A stretch of DNA of 6,219 bases from Alphaproteobacteria bacterium. GTDB taxonomy: Bacteria; Pseudomonadota; Alphaproteobacteria; GCA-2731375. Location: positions 1 through 6,219 of the forward strand of contig JANQKO010000572.1 of the NCBI GenBank assembly GCA_028281075.1, read 5' to 3'. Position numbers and translations under genes: made by a program. Within the stretch, counting starts at the first letter, position 1, and each line of letters begins with the position of its first letter. Below are positions 1 to 5,915 of this stretch, one piece after another. The notes under the pieces are model-generated. The model made no database searches. It saw nothing but the letters and a program-made list of their open reading frames with translations, and was not told the origin of the DNA.

Positions 1-320
1 AGCAGGGCCTGATCGCCATCGCCGACCGGGTCGAGAGCGGCCAGTCGCTGATGTTCTGCCGCCGCGACCGCGAGGCGGCGGAAAAGGACCTGCGGCGCAT
101 GCTCGCCAACCTGAAGGGCCGCATCGACGGCCCGCCGCGCGGTGCGCTCTACCACACCTGCCTGGCGCGTGGCCCGAACATGTTCGCGGGCGAGTCGGCC
201 GAGCTCGGCATCATCGCCGAGGAGCTGGGCGACGTGCCGCTGGTCGGCTTTTTCGGCAACGGCGAAATCTCCAACAACCGCCTCTATGCCTATACCGGCG
301 TCCTGACGCTGTTTCTTTAG
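1..320 (+). CDS. FIST-domain sensory protein, C-terminal fragment
   Basis: This is the last 105 residues of a gene that begins before the window; the frame is open from base 3 and ends at TAG 318-320. The C-terminal part carries the FIST_C signature: a GALYHTCLARGPN segment, then DVPLVGFFGNGEI followed by NNRLYAYTGVLTLFL at the extreme C-terminus. FIST domains are known as predicted small-ligand (possibly amino-acid-like) sensory domains, either alone or joined to signalling outputs. Because the protein ends right after FIST_C, no output domain follows it; an N-terminal FIST_N half is expected outside the window. An internal ATG at 51 is not the start, since clear coding sequence (QGLIAIADRVESGQSL) precedes it. 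The gene converges on the Nudix gene with 10 bp between stop codons, so it is not part of that operon. The family call is firm; the ligand is unknown. Confidence 0.85.
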   Translation, partial: QGLIAIADRVESGQSLMFCRRDREAAEKDLRRMLANLKGRIDGPPRGALYHTCLARGPNMFAGESAELGIIAEELGDVPLVGFFGNGEISNNRLYAYTGVLTLFL

Positions 321-330
321 GGCGTCTTCC

Positions 331-1176
331 TTAGGACATCGCCGGCCGGCGCAGCGCGTCGACGATGGCGAGGTAGCCGGGATCGTCGGGACCGATCAGG
401 CCGTGGCGGATGAAGAAGTCGATCAGCGTCAGGTTGATGTTGAACTTGAAGTCCGTCGTCGTCCGCACGGTTTCCATCACCCGGCCCACCGGCCAGAGCA
501 TGAATTCGGCGACCTCGCCGTCGGTGTTGCGTGGGCGGAAGTCCGGCGGCAGCGCCAGGTCGAAGGTGAACTCGACATCCGGCTCCAGGCCGGCCGGCGT
601 CTCGCGGCAGCAGGCGACGATGCCGACCGGCCGCGCCGCCGCGATCAGCGCCGGGGCCACGCCGGCCTCTTCCCGGGCCTCCTTCACCAGGTTGTCCATC
701 ACGCCGATGCCGACCGGCAGGCCGCCGCCGATCAGGGAATCGAGCTTGCCGGGATCGGTCTGCTTGTCGGCGCTGCGGCGCGCGATCCAGAGCGCCGGGC
801 CGTCCGCCGTCCGGACATGGCCGTTGACCTGCACCCCATAGGCGGTGAAGCCGAAATGCGGCGCCGCGGCGCGTTCGATGCCGAGCAGCGGTTCGGCGCC
901 GAAGGCGGCGGCCACCGGATACCTCTCGTCGCGCCAGCCCGGCAGGTCGAAGCGGCGCAGCACCGCCTCGACCGCCGCCGTCCGGGTGGCATAGTCCGCG
1001 AGGTCCGGCGAGAGGCGGACGCCGCCGTCATCGACCGAGAAGACATCCGGATGATCGGCCAGTCGCCGGGCGAAGGCTGGCCGGATCCAGCCGACCCTGT
1101 TGTCGCCGACCACGAACGGTCGGAAGCCGCTCAGGTCGAAGGTATTCGCCTCGGCGATCCGGTCGAGAAAGCTCAA
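331..1176 (-). CDS. DUF4743/Tnr3-type Nudix hydrolase
   Basis: A 281-residue protein with an N-terminal DUF4743-like region (about 1-105) and a C-terminal Nudix domain (about 108-260). The Nudix stretch reads WIARRSADKQTDPGKLD (130-146), a GGGLPVG glycine loop (150-156) and KEAREEAGV (165-173), followed by a family-typical tail (FKFNINLTLIDFFIRHG, 243-259). Against the canonical box Gx5Ex7REUxEExGU, the metal-binding E169-E170 are kept, but Ile158 sits where the first Glu is expected and Lys165 replaces Arg. Yeast and plant relatives hydrolyse oxidised or otherwise damaged ThDP analogues, so a role in clearing bad cofactor is a reasonable inference here. The start is TTG at 1176, at a TTGA junction with the stop of the upstream ThDP-enzyme gene; there is only a weak, distant AAGAAGG upstream, which suggests coupled re-initiation. 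No better ATG or GTG fits, because the conserved N-terminal region would be lost. The protein looks cytosolic, with no signal peptide or membrane segment. Confidence 0.85.
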   Translation of the reverse strand: MSFLDRIAEANTFDLSGFRPFVVGDNRVGWIRPAFARRLADHPDVFSVDDGGVRLSPDLADYATRTAAVEAVLRRFDLPGWRDERYPVAAAFGAEPLLGIERAAAPHFGFTAYGVQVNGHVRTADGPALWIARRSADKQTDPGKLDSLIGGGLPVGIGVMDNLVKEAREEAGVAPALIAAARPVGIVACCRETPAGLEPDVEFTFDLALPPDFRPRNTDGEVAEFMLWPVGRVMETVRTTTDFKFNINLTLIDFFIRHGLIGPDDPGYLAIVDALRRPAMS

Positions 1177-2927
1177 GCGATCCGGTCGCCCTTCTTGGCC
1201 GGCACGGCGCGGTTGTCGACGCCGGGCAGCATCTTGGCCGGATCGCGCGTCACCACCACGTCGATGATGGTCGGCAGGCTACGCTCGGCCATGCCGTCGC
1301 GCAGCGCGCCGGCGAGCGCGCCCGGTTTCTCGACGCGGATGCCGTGGCAGCCGAAGGCGTTGGCGATCTCGGCATAGTTCAGCTCGTTCAGGTCGCTCGA
1401 CTGGAACTGGCCGCCGAACAGGGCCTGCTGCAACGCCTTCACGTAGCCCGAGGCGGCGTTGTTGACGATGATCAGCGTGAAGGCGGTGCCCAGGCGCTTG
1501 GCCGTCTCCATCTCGCCCATGACCATGTTGAAGCCGGCGTCGCCCGTCAGCCCGACCACCGGCCGGTCCGGCGCCGCGAGCTGCGCGCCCATCGAGCCCG
1601 GCATGCCGTAGCCGATCGAGGCGAAACCACGGTTGGCGATGATGCCGCGTCCGGCCCGCTTGGTGTCGTAGAGCAGGCCGGTCCAGTGCGCCGCGAAGCC
1701 GCCGTCGGTGACGACGATGGCGTCCTCGGGCAGGACGTTGTTCAGTTCCTGGCACATCCGGGCCATGTTGACCGGCGTCTCGTCCGAGGTCAGGCGCGGC
1801 GTCACCTCCTTGCGCCAGGCCGCCATGCGGCGGCCGACCTCGGCGGCATAGTCGGCGCGGGCCTGGCGCGCGCCGGCGGCGCCGTCCGACAGCTCGGCAT
1901 GCAGGTCCGCGATGCCGGCGCCGACGTCGCCCCACAGCGCCACGTCCGTGCGGGCCGAGCGGCCGATCTCCTCGGCGACGATGTCGAGATGGATCAGCGG
2001 CACGTCCCGTGGCGGCAGGACGTAGCGCTTGGTGGCGATCTCGCCCAGCTTGCAGCCGACGACCAGGATGCAGTCGGCCGCCTCCAGCAGGTCGTTGGCG
2101 ATGCGCGAATAGCGGCCGAACAGGCCGGCCGACAGCCGGTGCGTGCAGGGAATGGCGCCCTTGCCGCTCATCGTGTGGGCGACGGGGATGGCAAGCGCGT
2201 CGGCGAAGCCGGTCAGGATCTCCTGCGCGCCGCTCAAGTGCACGCCGCCACCGGCCAGGATGATCGGCCGCTTGGCGCCGGCCAGCAGCTCGGCCGCGCA
2301 TTTGACCTCGTCGGCGTCGGGCCGGATGCGGCGGGCCGGGATCGAGATCGTCGCCGGATCGGCGTAGAGCTCGTCCTCGGGGAAGTCATACTCGCCATGG
2401 GCGATGTCTTCCGGCACGTCCAGCAGCACCGGGCCCGGCCGGCCCGACGTCGCCACCGCATAGGCGCGGCGGACATGTTCCGGAATGCGCTGGATACGCT
2501 CGACCCGGATCACCTCCTTGACGGTGGGCGCCAGGATCTCGGTCTGCCGCGCCTCCTGGGTCATGTTCTTCCAGGAATGGTCGCGGTTGGTGTTGCCGGC
2601 GAACGCGATCAACGGCACGCCGGCGTTCAACGATTCGACCAGGCCCGTGGTCAGGTTGGTGGCGCCCGGCCCCAGCGTGCCGTCGCACAGGCCCGGCCGG
2701 CCGGTGATCCGCGCCCAGGCGTCGGCGGCGAAGGCACCGCAGCGCTCGTCGTTGATCAGCGTGTGGCTGAGCCCGACCTGGCCGACGGCGTGGTAGAACG
2801 GCAATAGCTGAAAGCCGCCCATGCCGAACATCGGCGCGGCCTGGTGCAGCTTCAGCATTTCGGCCAGCGCCATCCCGCCGCTCATCTGGCGGTGGGGACG
2901 GTTCGACAGGGCGGGGGCGTCAGACAT
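1173..2927 (-). CDS. Acetolactate-synthase-like ThDP-dependent enzyme
   Basis: A 584-residue member of the acetolactate synthase / ThDP decarboxylase superfamily with the three expected domains. The N-terminal PYR domain (about 15-180) has the activating glutamate E61 in NDERCGAFAADAWARITG, then a TLGPGATNL loop. The central domain (about 205-345) is a nucleotide-fold domain, with PIILAGGG and LIHLD strands. The C-terminal PP domain has the ThDP/Mg motif at G462-D463-A464, 24 residues, then N489-N490; GDA replaces the usual GDG. Members add or remove C2-C4 units on 2-oxoacids; the substrate cannot be told here. FGMGG replaces the FGYPGG common in true acetolactate synthases, and no small regulatory subunit gene is nearby, so a biosynthetic IlvB role is doubtful. 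ATG 2927 is preferred over ATG 2954, since AAGGAG lies 9 bases upstream. The start overlaps the preceding gene by 8 bp and the stop overlaps the Nudix start. Confidence 0.9.
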   Translation of the reverse strand: MSDAPALSNRPHRQMSGGMALAEMLKLHQAAPMFGMGGFQLLPFYHAVGQVGLSHTLINDERCGAFAADAWARITGRPGLCDGTLGPGATNLTTGLVESLNAGVPLIAFAGNTNRDHSWKNMTQEARQTEILAPTVKEVIRVERIQRIPEHVRRAYAVATSGRPGPVLLDVPEDIAHGEYDFPEDELYADPATISIPARRIRPDADEVKCAAELLAGAKRPIILAGGGVHLSGAQEILTGFADALAIPVAHTMSGKGAIPCTHRLSAGLFGRYSRIANDLLEAADCILVVGCKLGEIATKRYVLPPRDVPLIHLDIVAEEIGRSARTDVALWGDVGAGIADLHAELSDGAAGARQARADYAAEVGRRMAAWRKEVTPRLTSDETPVNMARMCQELNNVLPEDAIVVTDGGFAAHWTGLLYDTKRAGRGIIANRGFASIGYGMPGSMGAQLAAPDRPVVGLTGDAGFNMVMGEMETAKRLGTAFTLIIVNNAASGYVKALQQALFGGQFQSSDLNELNYAEIANAFGCHGIRVEKPGALAGALRDGMAERSLPTIIDVVVTRDPAKMLPGVDNRAVPAKKGDRIA

Positions 2928-3768
2928 CGTTGGGGGCTCCTTGACCGGATACATGGCGGATCACGCGATCCGCGAACGCTTTCGTCGTCATGCCGACCGC
3001 GGCGCCCATGGCCGCGGCGGTGTCGTTGAGGTGGCTGATGACGCCGGTCTCCCAGACCGAGCGGGCATCACCGATACGGGCGGTCCGGCAGTCGACCGTG
3101 GCGCCGGCGATGCCGCGCGCGTCCATCGCCGGCAGTCTTGTGATGCCGACGCCGTCCTTGCCGATGCCGGCGTCCGAGAACACGGCGGCCAGCGCGTCGA
3201 CCTTGATCGCGGTGTCGGGATCGCCGCCCAGCAGGCCGCCATGGCTGGCGGCGATGACGACCTGGCCGGTATCTTCCGCGCGGACCAGCGAGACGGAATC
3301 GATGCCCCAGACCTTGGGACCGTCGTCGCTGTCGCTGTCGCGCAGCAGGAAGCGGGATTCCTCGTATACCGGCGGCTCGCCCGCCGGCGCCGCCGCGGCC
3401 AGCATGGCGCGGGCGCAGGCCGTCACCGTCTGGCCGGCCGCGCAGCCGAGGCCGGCGGCGGTGTCGTTCACCCGGCTGACGCGGCCGTTCGCCGCCATGT
3501 CGGCGCCGTCGCCGATGCGCGCCGACCGGCAGTCGACCGTGGCCGCCGCCATGCCGATGCCGTCCAGGAAGGCCAGCGAGCCGCAGCCCGCGTCGTCCTT
3601 GCCGATGCCGGCGTCGTTCAGGATCACCGCCCGGGCGCCGGCCCTGGCGGCCAGATAGCCGGCATAGACGCCGCCATGGCTCCCGCCGATCAGCACCTTG
3701 TCCTGGTGCTCGGGGCCCAATTTGGTGACGCTGTCGGCGATGGCGATATCGGGATGAAGGTCGGTCAT
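2920..3768 (-). CDS. Uncharacterised protein with two tandem SHGG/DAGIGKD domains
   Basis: A 282-residue protein I cannot assign to a named family. It consists of two copies of one domain, about residues 12-123 and 157-270, joined by a Glu/Asp-containing linker. Motifs recur in the same order in both copies: SHGG (30-33 and 175-178), DAGIGKD (52-58 and 199-205), TVDCR-S/T-ARIGD (77-87 and 224-234) and a V-S-x-V/L-N-D-T-A-A segment (near 101 and 248). The spacing between copies is 147 residues for the last three motifs and 145 for the first. The first copy has GGSHG, which formally fits GxSxG, but the second has AASHG, so a serine-hydrolase reading is weak. There is no signal peptide or membrane segment, so it is probably cytosolic. 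It is the first gene of the operon and overlaps the ThDP enzyme start by 8 bp, suggesting a linked function. ATG 3768 was chosen because the longer form from ATG 3843 adds a non-conserved-looking Arg/Pro/Cys stretch running through the probable promoter. No clear ribosome site is seen. Confidence 0.75.
   Translation of the reverse strand: MTDLHPDIAIADSVTKLGPEHQDKVLIGGSHGGVYAGYLAARAGARAVILNDAGIGKDDAGCGSLAFLDGIGMAAATVDCRSARIGDGADMAANGRVSRVNDTAAGLGCAAGQTVTACARAMLAAAAPAGEPPVYEESRFLLRDSDSDDGPKVWGIDSVSLVRAEDTGQVVIAASHGGLLGGDPDTAIKVDALAAVFSDAGIGKDGVGITRLPAMDARGIAGATVDCRTARIGDARSVWETGVISHLNDTAAAMGAAVGMTTKAFADRVIRHVSGQGAPNDV
2937..2942 (-). promoter_or_regulatory. Ribosome binding site of the ThDP enzyme
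   Basis: AAGGAG on the minus strand, 9 bases before ATG 2927 and inside the last codons of the upstream gene. It decides the start. The alternative in-frame ATG at 2954 has no such motif and would add nine residues (MYPVKEPPT) that look non-coding. Confidence 0.7.
3017..3615 (-). repeat. Intragenic tandem duplication (441-bp period)
   Basis: Nucleotide-level traces of the domain duplication are visible at a constant offset of 441 bases (147 codons). A 22-base identity lies at 3153-3174 and 3594-3615 (covering the DAGIGKD codons), an 18-base identity at 3085-3102 and 3526-3543 (TVDCR codons), and an 11-base identity at 3017-3027 and 3458-3468 (ND-TAA codons). The matches fall on the most conserved protein motifs, so they may reflect shared codon choice under selection rather than a recent duplication; the sequence between them has diverged. 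Confidence 0.75.
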
Positions 3769-3880
3769 GGGTCTGGCGGGGCGGTCTTCAACGGCGGGGG
3801 AAAACCTTATACAACATCGGCGGGGTAAGCCATCGGCCGGCATTGTCGTTTGGTCGTGAAAGGGTAGGGGAGGACGTGTT
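3769..3880. promoter_or_regulatory. Divergent intergenic region with probable promoters
   Basis: This 112-bp gap separates the start of the minus-strand operon from the E1 alpha start, so promoters for both directions should lie here. Its only AT-rich island is about 3801-3814. On the minus strand it reads TTGTATAAGG, giving a -10-like TATAAG at 3806-3811 about 38 bases before ATG 3768; no convincing -35 lies 17 bases further upstream. On the plus strand the same island offers TATACA at 3808-3813 with a poor -35 (TCTTCA, 3785-3790), and a TTGTCG at 3843-3848 lacks a good -10. The assignment rests on layout more than on motif quality. No clear operator palindrome was found, and no regulator gene is in the window. 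Confidence 0.4.
3866..3874 (+). promoter_or_regulatory. Ribosome binding site of E1 alpha
   Basis: AGGGGAGGA, with its GGAGGA core at 3869-3874 and a 6-base spacer to TTG 3881. This strong site justifies the rare TTG start; the next in-frame candidates (GTG/ATG near 3935) would remove the conserved first helix before the CRIRAFE segment. Confidence 0.7.
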
Positions 3881-4867
3881 TTGGCCGAACGGCACCATAA
3901 TGTCGATATCGATCGACTGACCCGGCACTACCGCGTGATGTGCCGTATCCGGGCCTTCGAGACGGCGGCCGAGCAGGCCCAGGCCGAGGGCAAGGTCGGC
4001 GGCGCCATTCACCTGTCGATCGGGCAGGAAGCGATCGCCGCCGGCGTCTGCGGCAACCTGCGTGTATCGGATCAGATCACCACCACGCATCGCGGCCACG
4101 GCCACTGCATCGCCAAGGGCACCGATCCGGAAGCGATGATGCTGGAGCTGTTCGGCCGCGACGGCGGTACCTGCGGCGGCAAGGGCGGCTCCATGCATAT
4201 CGCCGATTTCTCCGTCGGCATGCTGGGCGCCAATGGTGTCGTCGCCGCCGGCATTCCCATCGCCGTCGGTGCCGCGCATGGCGCCCGGCTGAAGGGCGAG
4301 GACAAGGTCGTGGTCTGCTTCTTCGGCGATGGCGCGGTGAATCGGGGGCCGTTCCTGGAGGGACTGAACTGGGCCGCGGTCTTCGATCTGCCGGTGCTGT
4401 TCGTCTGCGAGGCGAATTCGTTCGCCTCGACCACCCGCAGCGAGGACGTCACGGCCGGCCCCGGACCGTCGGCCCGGGCCGAGAGCCTGGGCATCGCGGC
4501 CTTCGACGTCGACGGCAACGACATCGTCGCCGTCGATGATCTCGCCGGCGAGCTGGTACGCCGCATCCGGGCTGGCGAGGGACCGAAGTTCGTTACCGCC
4601 GGGACCTACCGCTTGAAAGGCCATACCGCCTCCGATCCGGCGCCCTACCGCGAGGCGGCAGAGGTCGAAGCGCGCTGGCGGGAGGATCCCATCGCCCGCT
4701 GCGCGGTGCTGCTGACCAATGCCGGGGTGCCGGACACCGAATTGGCGGCGATCCGTTCCGAAGCCGAAGCCGAGATGGCGGCGACGGTGGCGACGGCCGA
4801 GGCCGCGCCCTACCCGCCGATCGCGCATGCCTTCGACGATATCCAGGACGTGGGGGCGCCGGCGTGA
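3881..4867 (+). CDS. 2-oxoacid dehydrogenase E1 component, alpha subunit
   Basis: A 328-residue E1 alpha of the pyruvate / acetoin / branched-chain 2-oxoacid dehydrogenase family, a usual length. With ThDP and the beta subunit it would decarboxylate a 2-oxoacid (or cleave acetoin) and pass the acyl group to a lipoyl E2. Visible landmarks are CRIRAFE (21-27), HLSIGQEA (44-51), the histidine loop TTHRGHGH (68-75), the GGKGGSMH segment (99-106), the ThDP/Mg motif GDG (149-151) ending in E177-A178-N179, and YRLKGHTASDP (243-253), the loop that closes over the cofactor. The E-A-N replaces the usual E-N-N, but the last Asn is kept. YRLKGH resembles acetoin/branched-chain types more than the YRYHGH of pyruvate E1, so the substrate is left open. 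The start is TTG 3881, supported by GGAGGA 6 bases upstream. The stop overlaps the beta start at GTGA. Confidence 0.9.
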   Translation: MAERHHNVDIDRLTRHYRVMCRIRAFETAAEQAQAEGKVGGAIHLSIGQEAIAAGVCGNLRVSDQITTTHRGHGHCIAKGTDPEAMMLELFGRDGGTCGGKGGSMHIADFSVGMLGANGVVAAGIPIAVGAAHGARLKGEDKVVVCFFGDGAVNRGPFLEGLNWAAVFDLPVLFVCEANSFASTTRSEDVTAGPGPSARAESLGIAAFDVDGNDIVAVDDLAGELVRRIRAGEGPKFVTAGTYRLKGHTASDPAPYREAAEVEARWREDPIARCAVLLTNAGVPDTELAAIRSEAEAEMAATVATAEAAPYPPIAHAFDDIQDVGAPA

Positions 4868-5841
4868 GCGAGATGACCTATGCCGGCGCGGCGATGGCGG
4901 CGCTGGCCGAGGAGATGCGGCGCGACCCCACCGTCTGGGCACTGGGCGAGGACCTGGGGCGCGGCGGCGTGTTCGGCCAGTACAAGGGCCTGGCCGAGGA
5001 ATTCGGCCATGACCGCGTCGCCTCGACGCCGATCTCCGAGGCGACGATCATGGGCGCCGCCGTCGGCGCCGCCATGGTCGGCACCCGGCCGGTGGTCGAA
5101 ATGCGGTTTTCCGACTTCGCGCTCTGCGCCGTCGACGAGATGGTCAACCAGGCCGCCAAGGCCCGCTTCATGTTCGGCGGCCAGGCCCGGGTGCCGGTGG
5201 TGATCCGGCAGCCGAGCGGCATGTGGCGGTCGTCGGCGGCCCAGCACTCGCAGTCGCTGGAGGCCTGGTATGTCCACATCCCCGGCCTTGTCGTGGTGAC
5301 GCCGGCGACGCCGGCCGACAACAAGGGCCTGCTGACGGCGTCGATCCGCTGCGACGATCCGGTGATCTACATGGAGCACAAGGGCCTCTGGGGCGCGACC
5401 GGCGAGGTGCCGGACGATGCCGATTTCCAAGTGCCGCTGGGCCGCGCGCGAATCGCCCGCGCTGGCGGCGATATCACGGTGGTCACCTGGTCGGCCATGG
5501 TGCACGAGGCGCTGGCCGCGGCCGACCTCGCCGCCGACGCCGGCCTCGATATGGAGGTGATCGACCTGCGCACGCTCTGGCCCTGGGACCGCGAGACGGT
5601 GTTCGGGTCGGTCGCCAGGACCGGCCGGCTGATCGTCGCCCAGGAGGCGGTCCAGGTCGGCGGCTTCGGCGCCGAGATCGCCGCCAGCGTGGCCGAGGCG
5701 CTGGCCGGCGACCTGAAGGCGCCGGTCCGGCGTCTGGGCGCGCCACGGGCGCCGATCTCCTATTCCAAGCCGCTGGAGGACCGCCTGCGGGTCGGCGCCG
5801 CGCGGATCGCCGAAACCGCCGCGGAAGTCATGGCCGCTTAA
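4864..5841 (+). CDS. 2-oxoacid dehydrogenase E1 component, beta subunit
   Basis: A 325-residue transketolase-like E1 beta, the partner of the preceding alpha subunit in an alpha2-beta2 tetramer. The pyrimidine-binding half (about 4-180) has GEDLGRGGVFGQYKGL (28-43), TPISEA with the ThDP-activating Glu59, and AAQHSQSLEAW with His128, the conserved active-site histidine region. The C-terminal half has PLGRARIARAGGDITVVTWS (191-210), VIDLRTLWPWD (232-242) and the TGRLIVAQEAVQVGGFGAEI segment (253-272), all standard for the family. The RQPSGMWRSSAAQHSQ loop is bulkier than the glycine-rich version usual here, which may affect substrate choice. GTG 4864 is chosen as the start: it overlaps the alpha stop (GTGA) and has GGGGG 7 bases upstream. 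ATG 4873 is a possible alternative three codons in. The gene ends with tandem in-frame stops TAA-TAG. No E2 or E3 gene follows. Confidence 0.9.
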   Translation: MSEMTYAGAAMAALAEEMRRDPTVWALGEDLGRGGVFGQYKGLAEEFGHDRVASTPISEATIMGAAVGAAMVGTRPVVEMRFSDFALCAVDEMVNQAAKARFMFGGQARVPVVIRQPSGMWRSSAAQHSQSLEAWYVHIPGLVVVTPATPADNKGLLTASIRCDDPVIYMEHKGLWGATGEVPDDADFQVPLGRARIARAGGDITVVTWSAMVHEALAAADLAADAGLDMEVIDLRTLWPWDRETVFGSVARTGRLIVAQEAVQVGGFGAEIAASVAEALAGDLKAPVRRLGAPRAPISYSKPLEDRLRVGAARIAETAAEVMAA

Positions 5842-5870
5842 TAGATTGCCTTTACCGAATCGCCAGCGGC

Positions 5871-5903
5871 GCGTAGGTTCAAGCCCTACCTGCCGCCCTA
5901 CGC
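5871..5903. repeat. Inverted repeat before the PodJ-like gene
   Basis: GCGTAGG (5871-5877) can pair perfectly with CCTACGC (5897-5903), with a 19-base loop. The inner GTAGG (5873-5877) can instead pair with CCTAC at 5885-5889 with a 7-base loop, so two exclusive hairpins are possible. There is no T-run, so it is not a standard intrinsic terminator. The distal arm ends 1 base before the GGAGGA ribosome site, so effects on translation or on transcript ends are both conceivable. Confidence 0.35.
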
Positions 5904-5904
5904 T

Positions 5905-5910
5905 GGAGGA
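5905..5910 (+). promoter_or_regulatory. Ribosome binding site of the PodJ-like gene
   Basis: GGAGGA with a 5-base spacer to ATG 5916. It shows that ATG 5916 is the start rather than the in-frame ATG 5910, which overlaps the site itself. Confidence 0.7.
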
Positions 5911-5915
5911 TGGCG

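Noticed and set aside
321..352. Bidirectional terminator between the convergent FIST and Nudix genes
   Set aside because: A 12-bp perfect palindrome lies at 340-351, but inside the Nudix coding end and without a T-run on either strand; GC-rich palindromes of this size are common here.
403..1377. Long plus-strand open frame (324 codons) opposite the Nudix gene
   Set aside because: Arg/His/Asp-rich translation without recognisable motifs, crossing two genes with firm family matches on the other strand; typical antisense frame in GC-rich DNA.
1344..2807. Long plus-strand open frame (487 codons) opposite the ThDP enzyme
   Set aside because: Low-complexity Arg/Gly/Asp/Val content and no domain; the minus strand carries a complete ThDP enzyme with all motifs.
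2920..3768. Alpha/beta-hydrolase reading of the GGSHG motif
   Set aside because: Only the first copy fits GxSxG, and no surrounding hydrolase layout with a clear acid and histidine could be identified.
3769..3843. Longer N-terminus for the duplicated-domain protein from ATG 3843
   Set aside because: The added 25 residues look unlike the protein, and the region contains the best -10-like element for this operon; ATG 3768 sits just before the first domain.
3788..4942. Minus-strand open frame (384 codons) opposite E1 alpha
   Set aside because: It runs across the divergent promoter region and two genes; its translation is Arg/Gly/Asp-rich without motifs.
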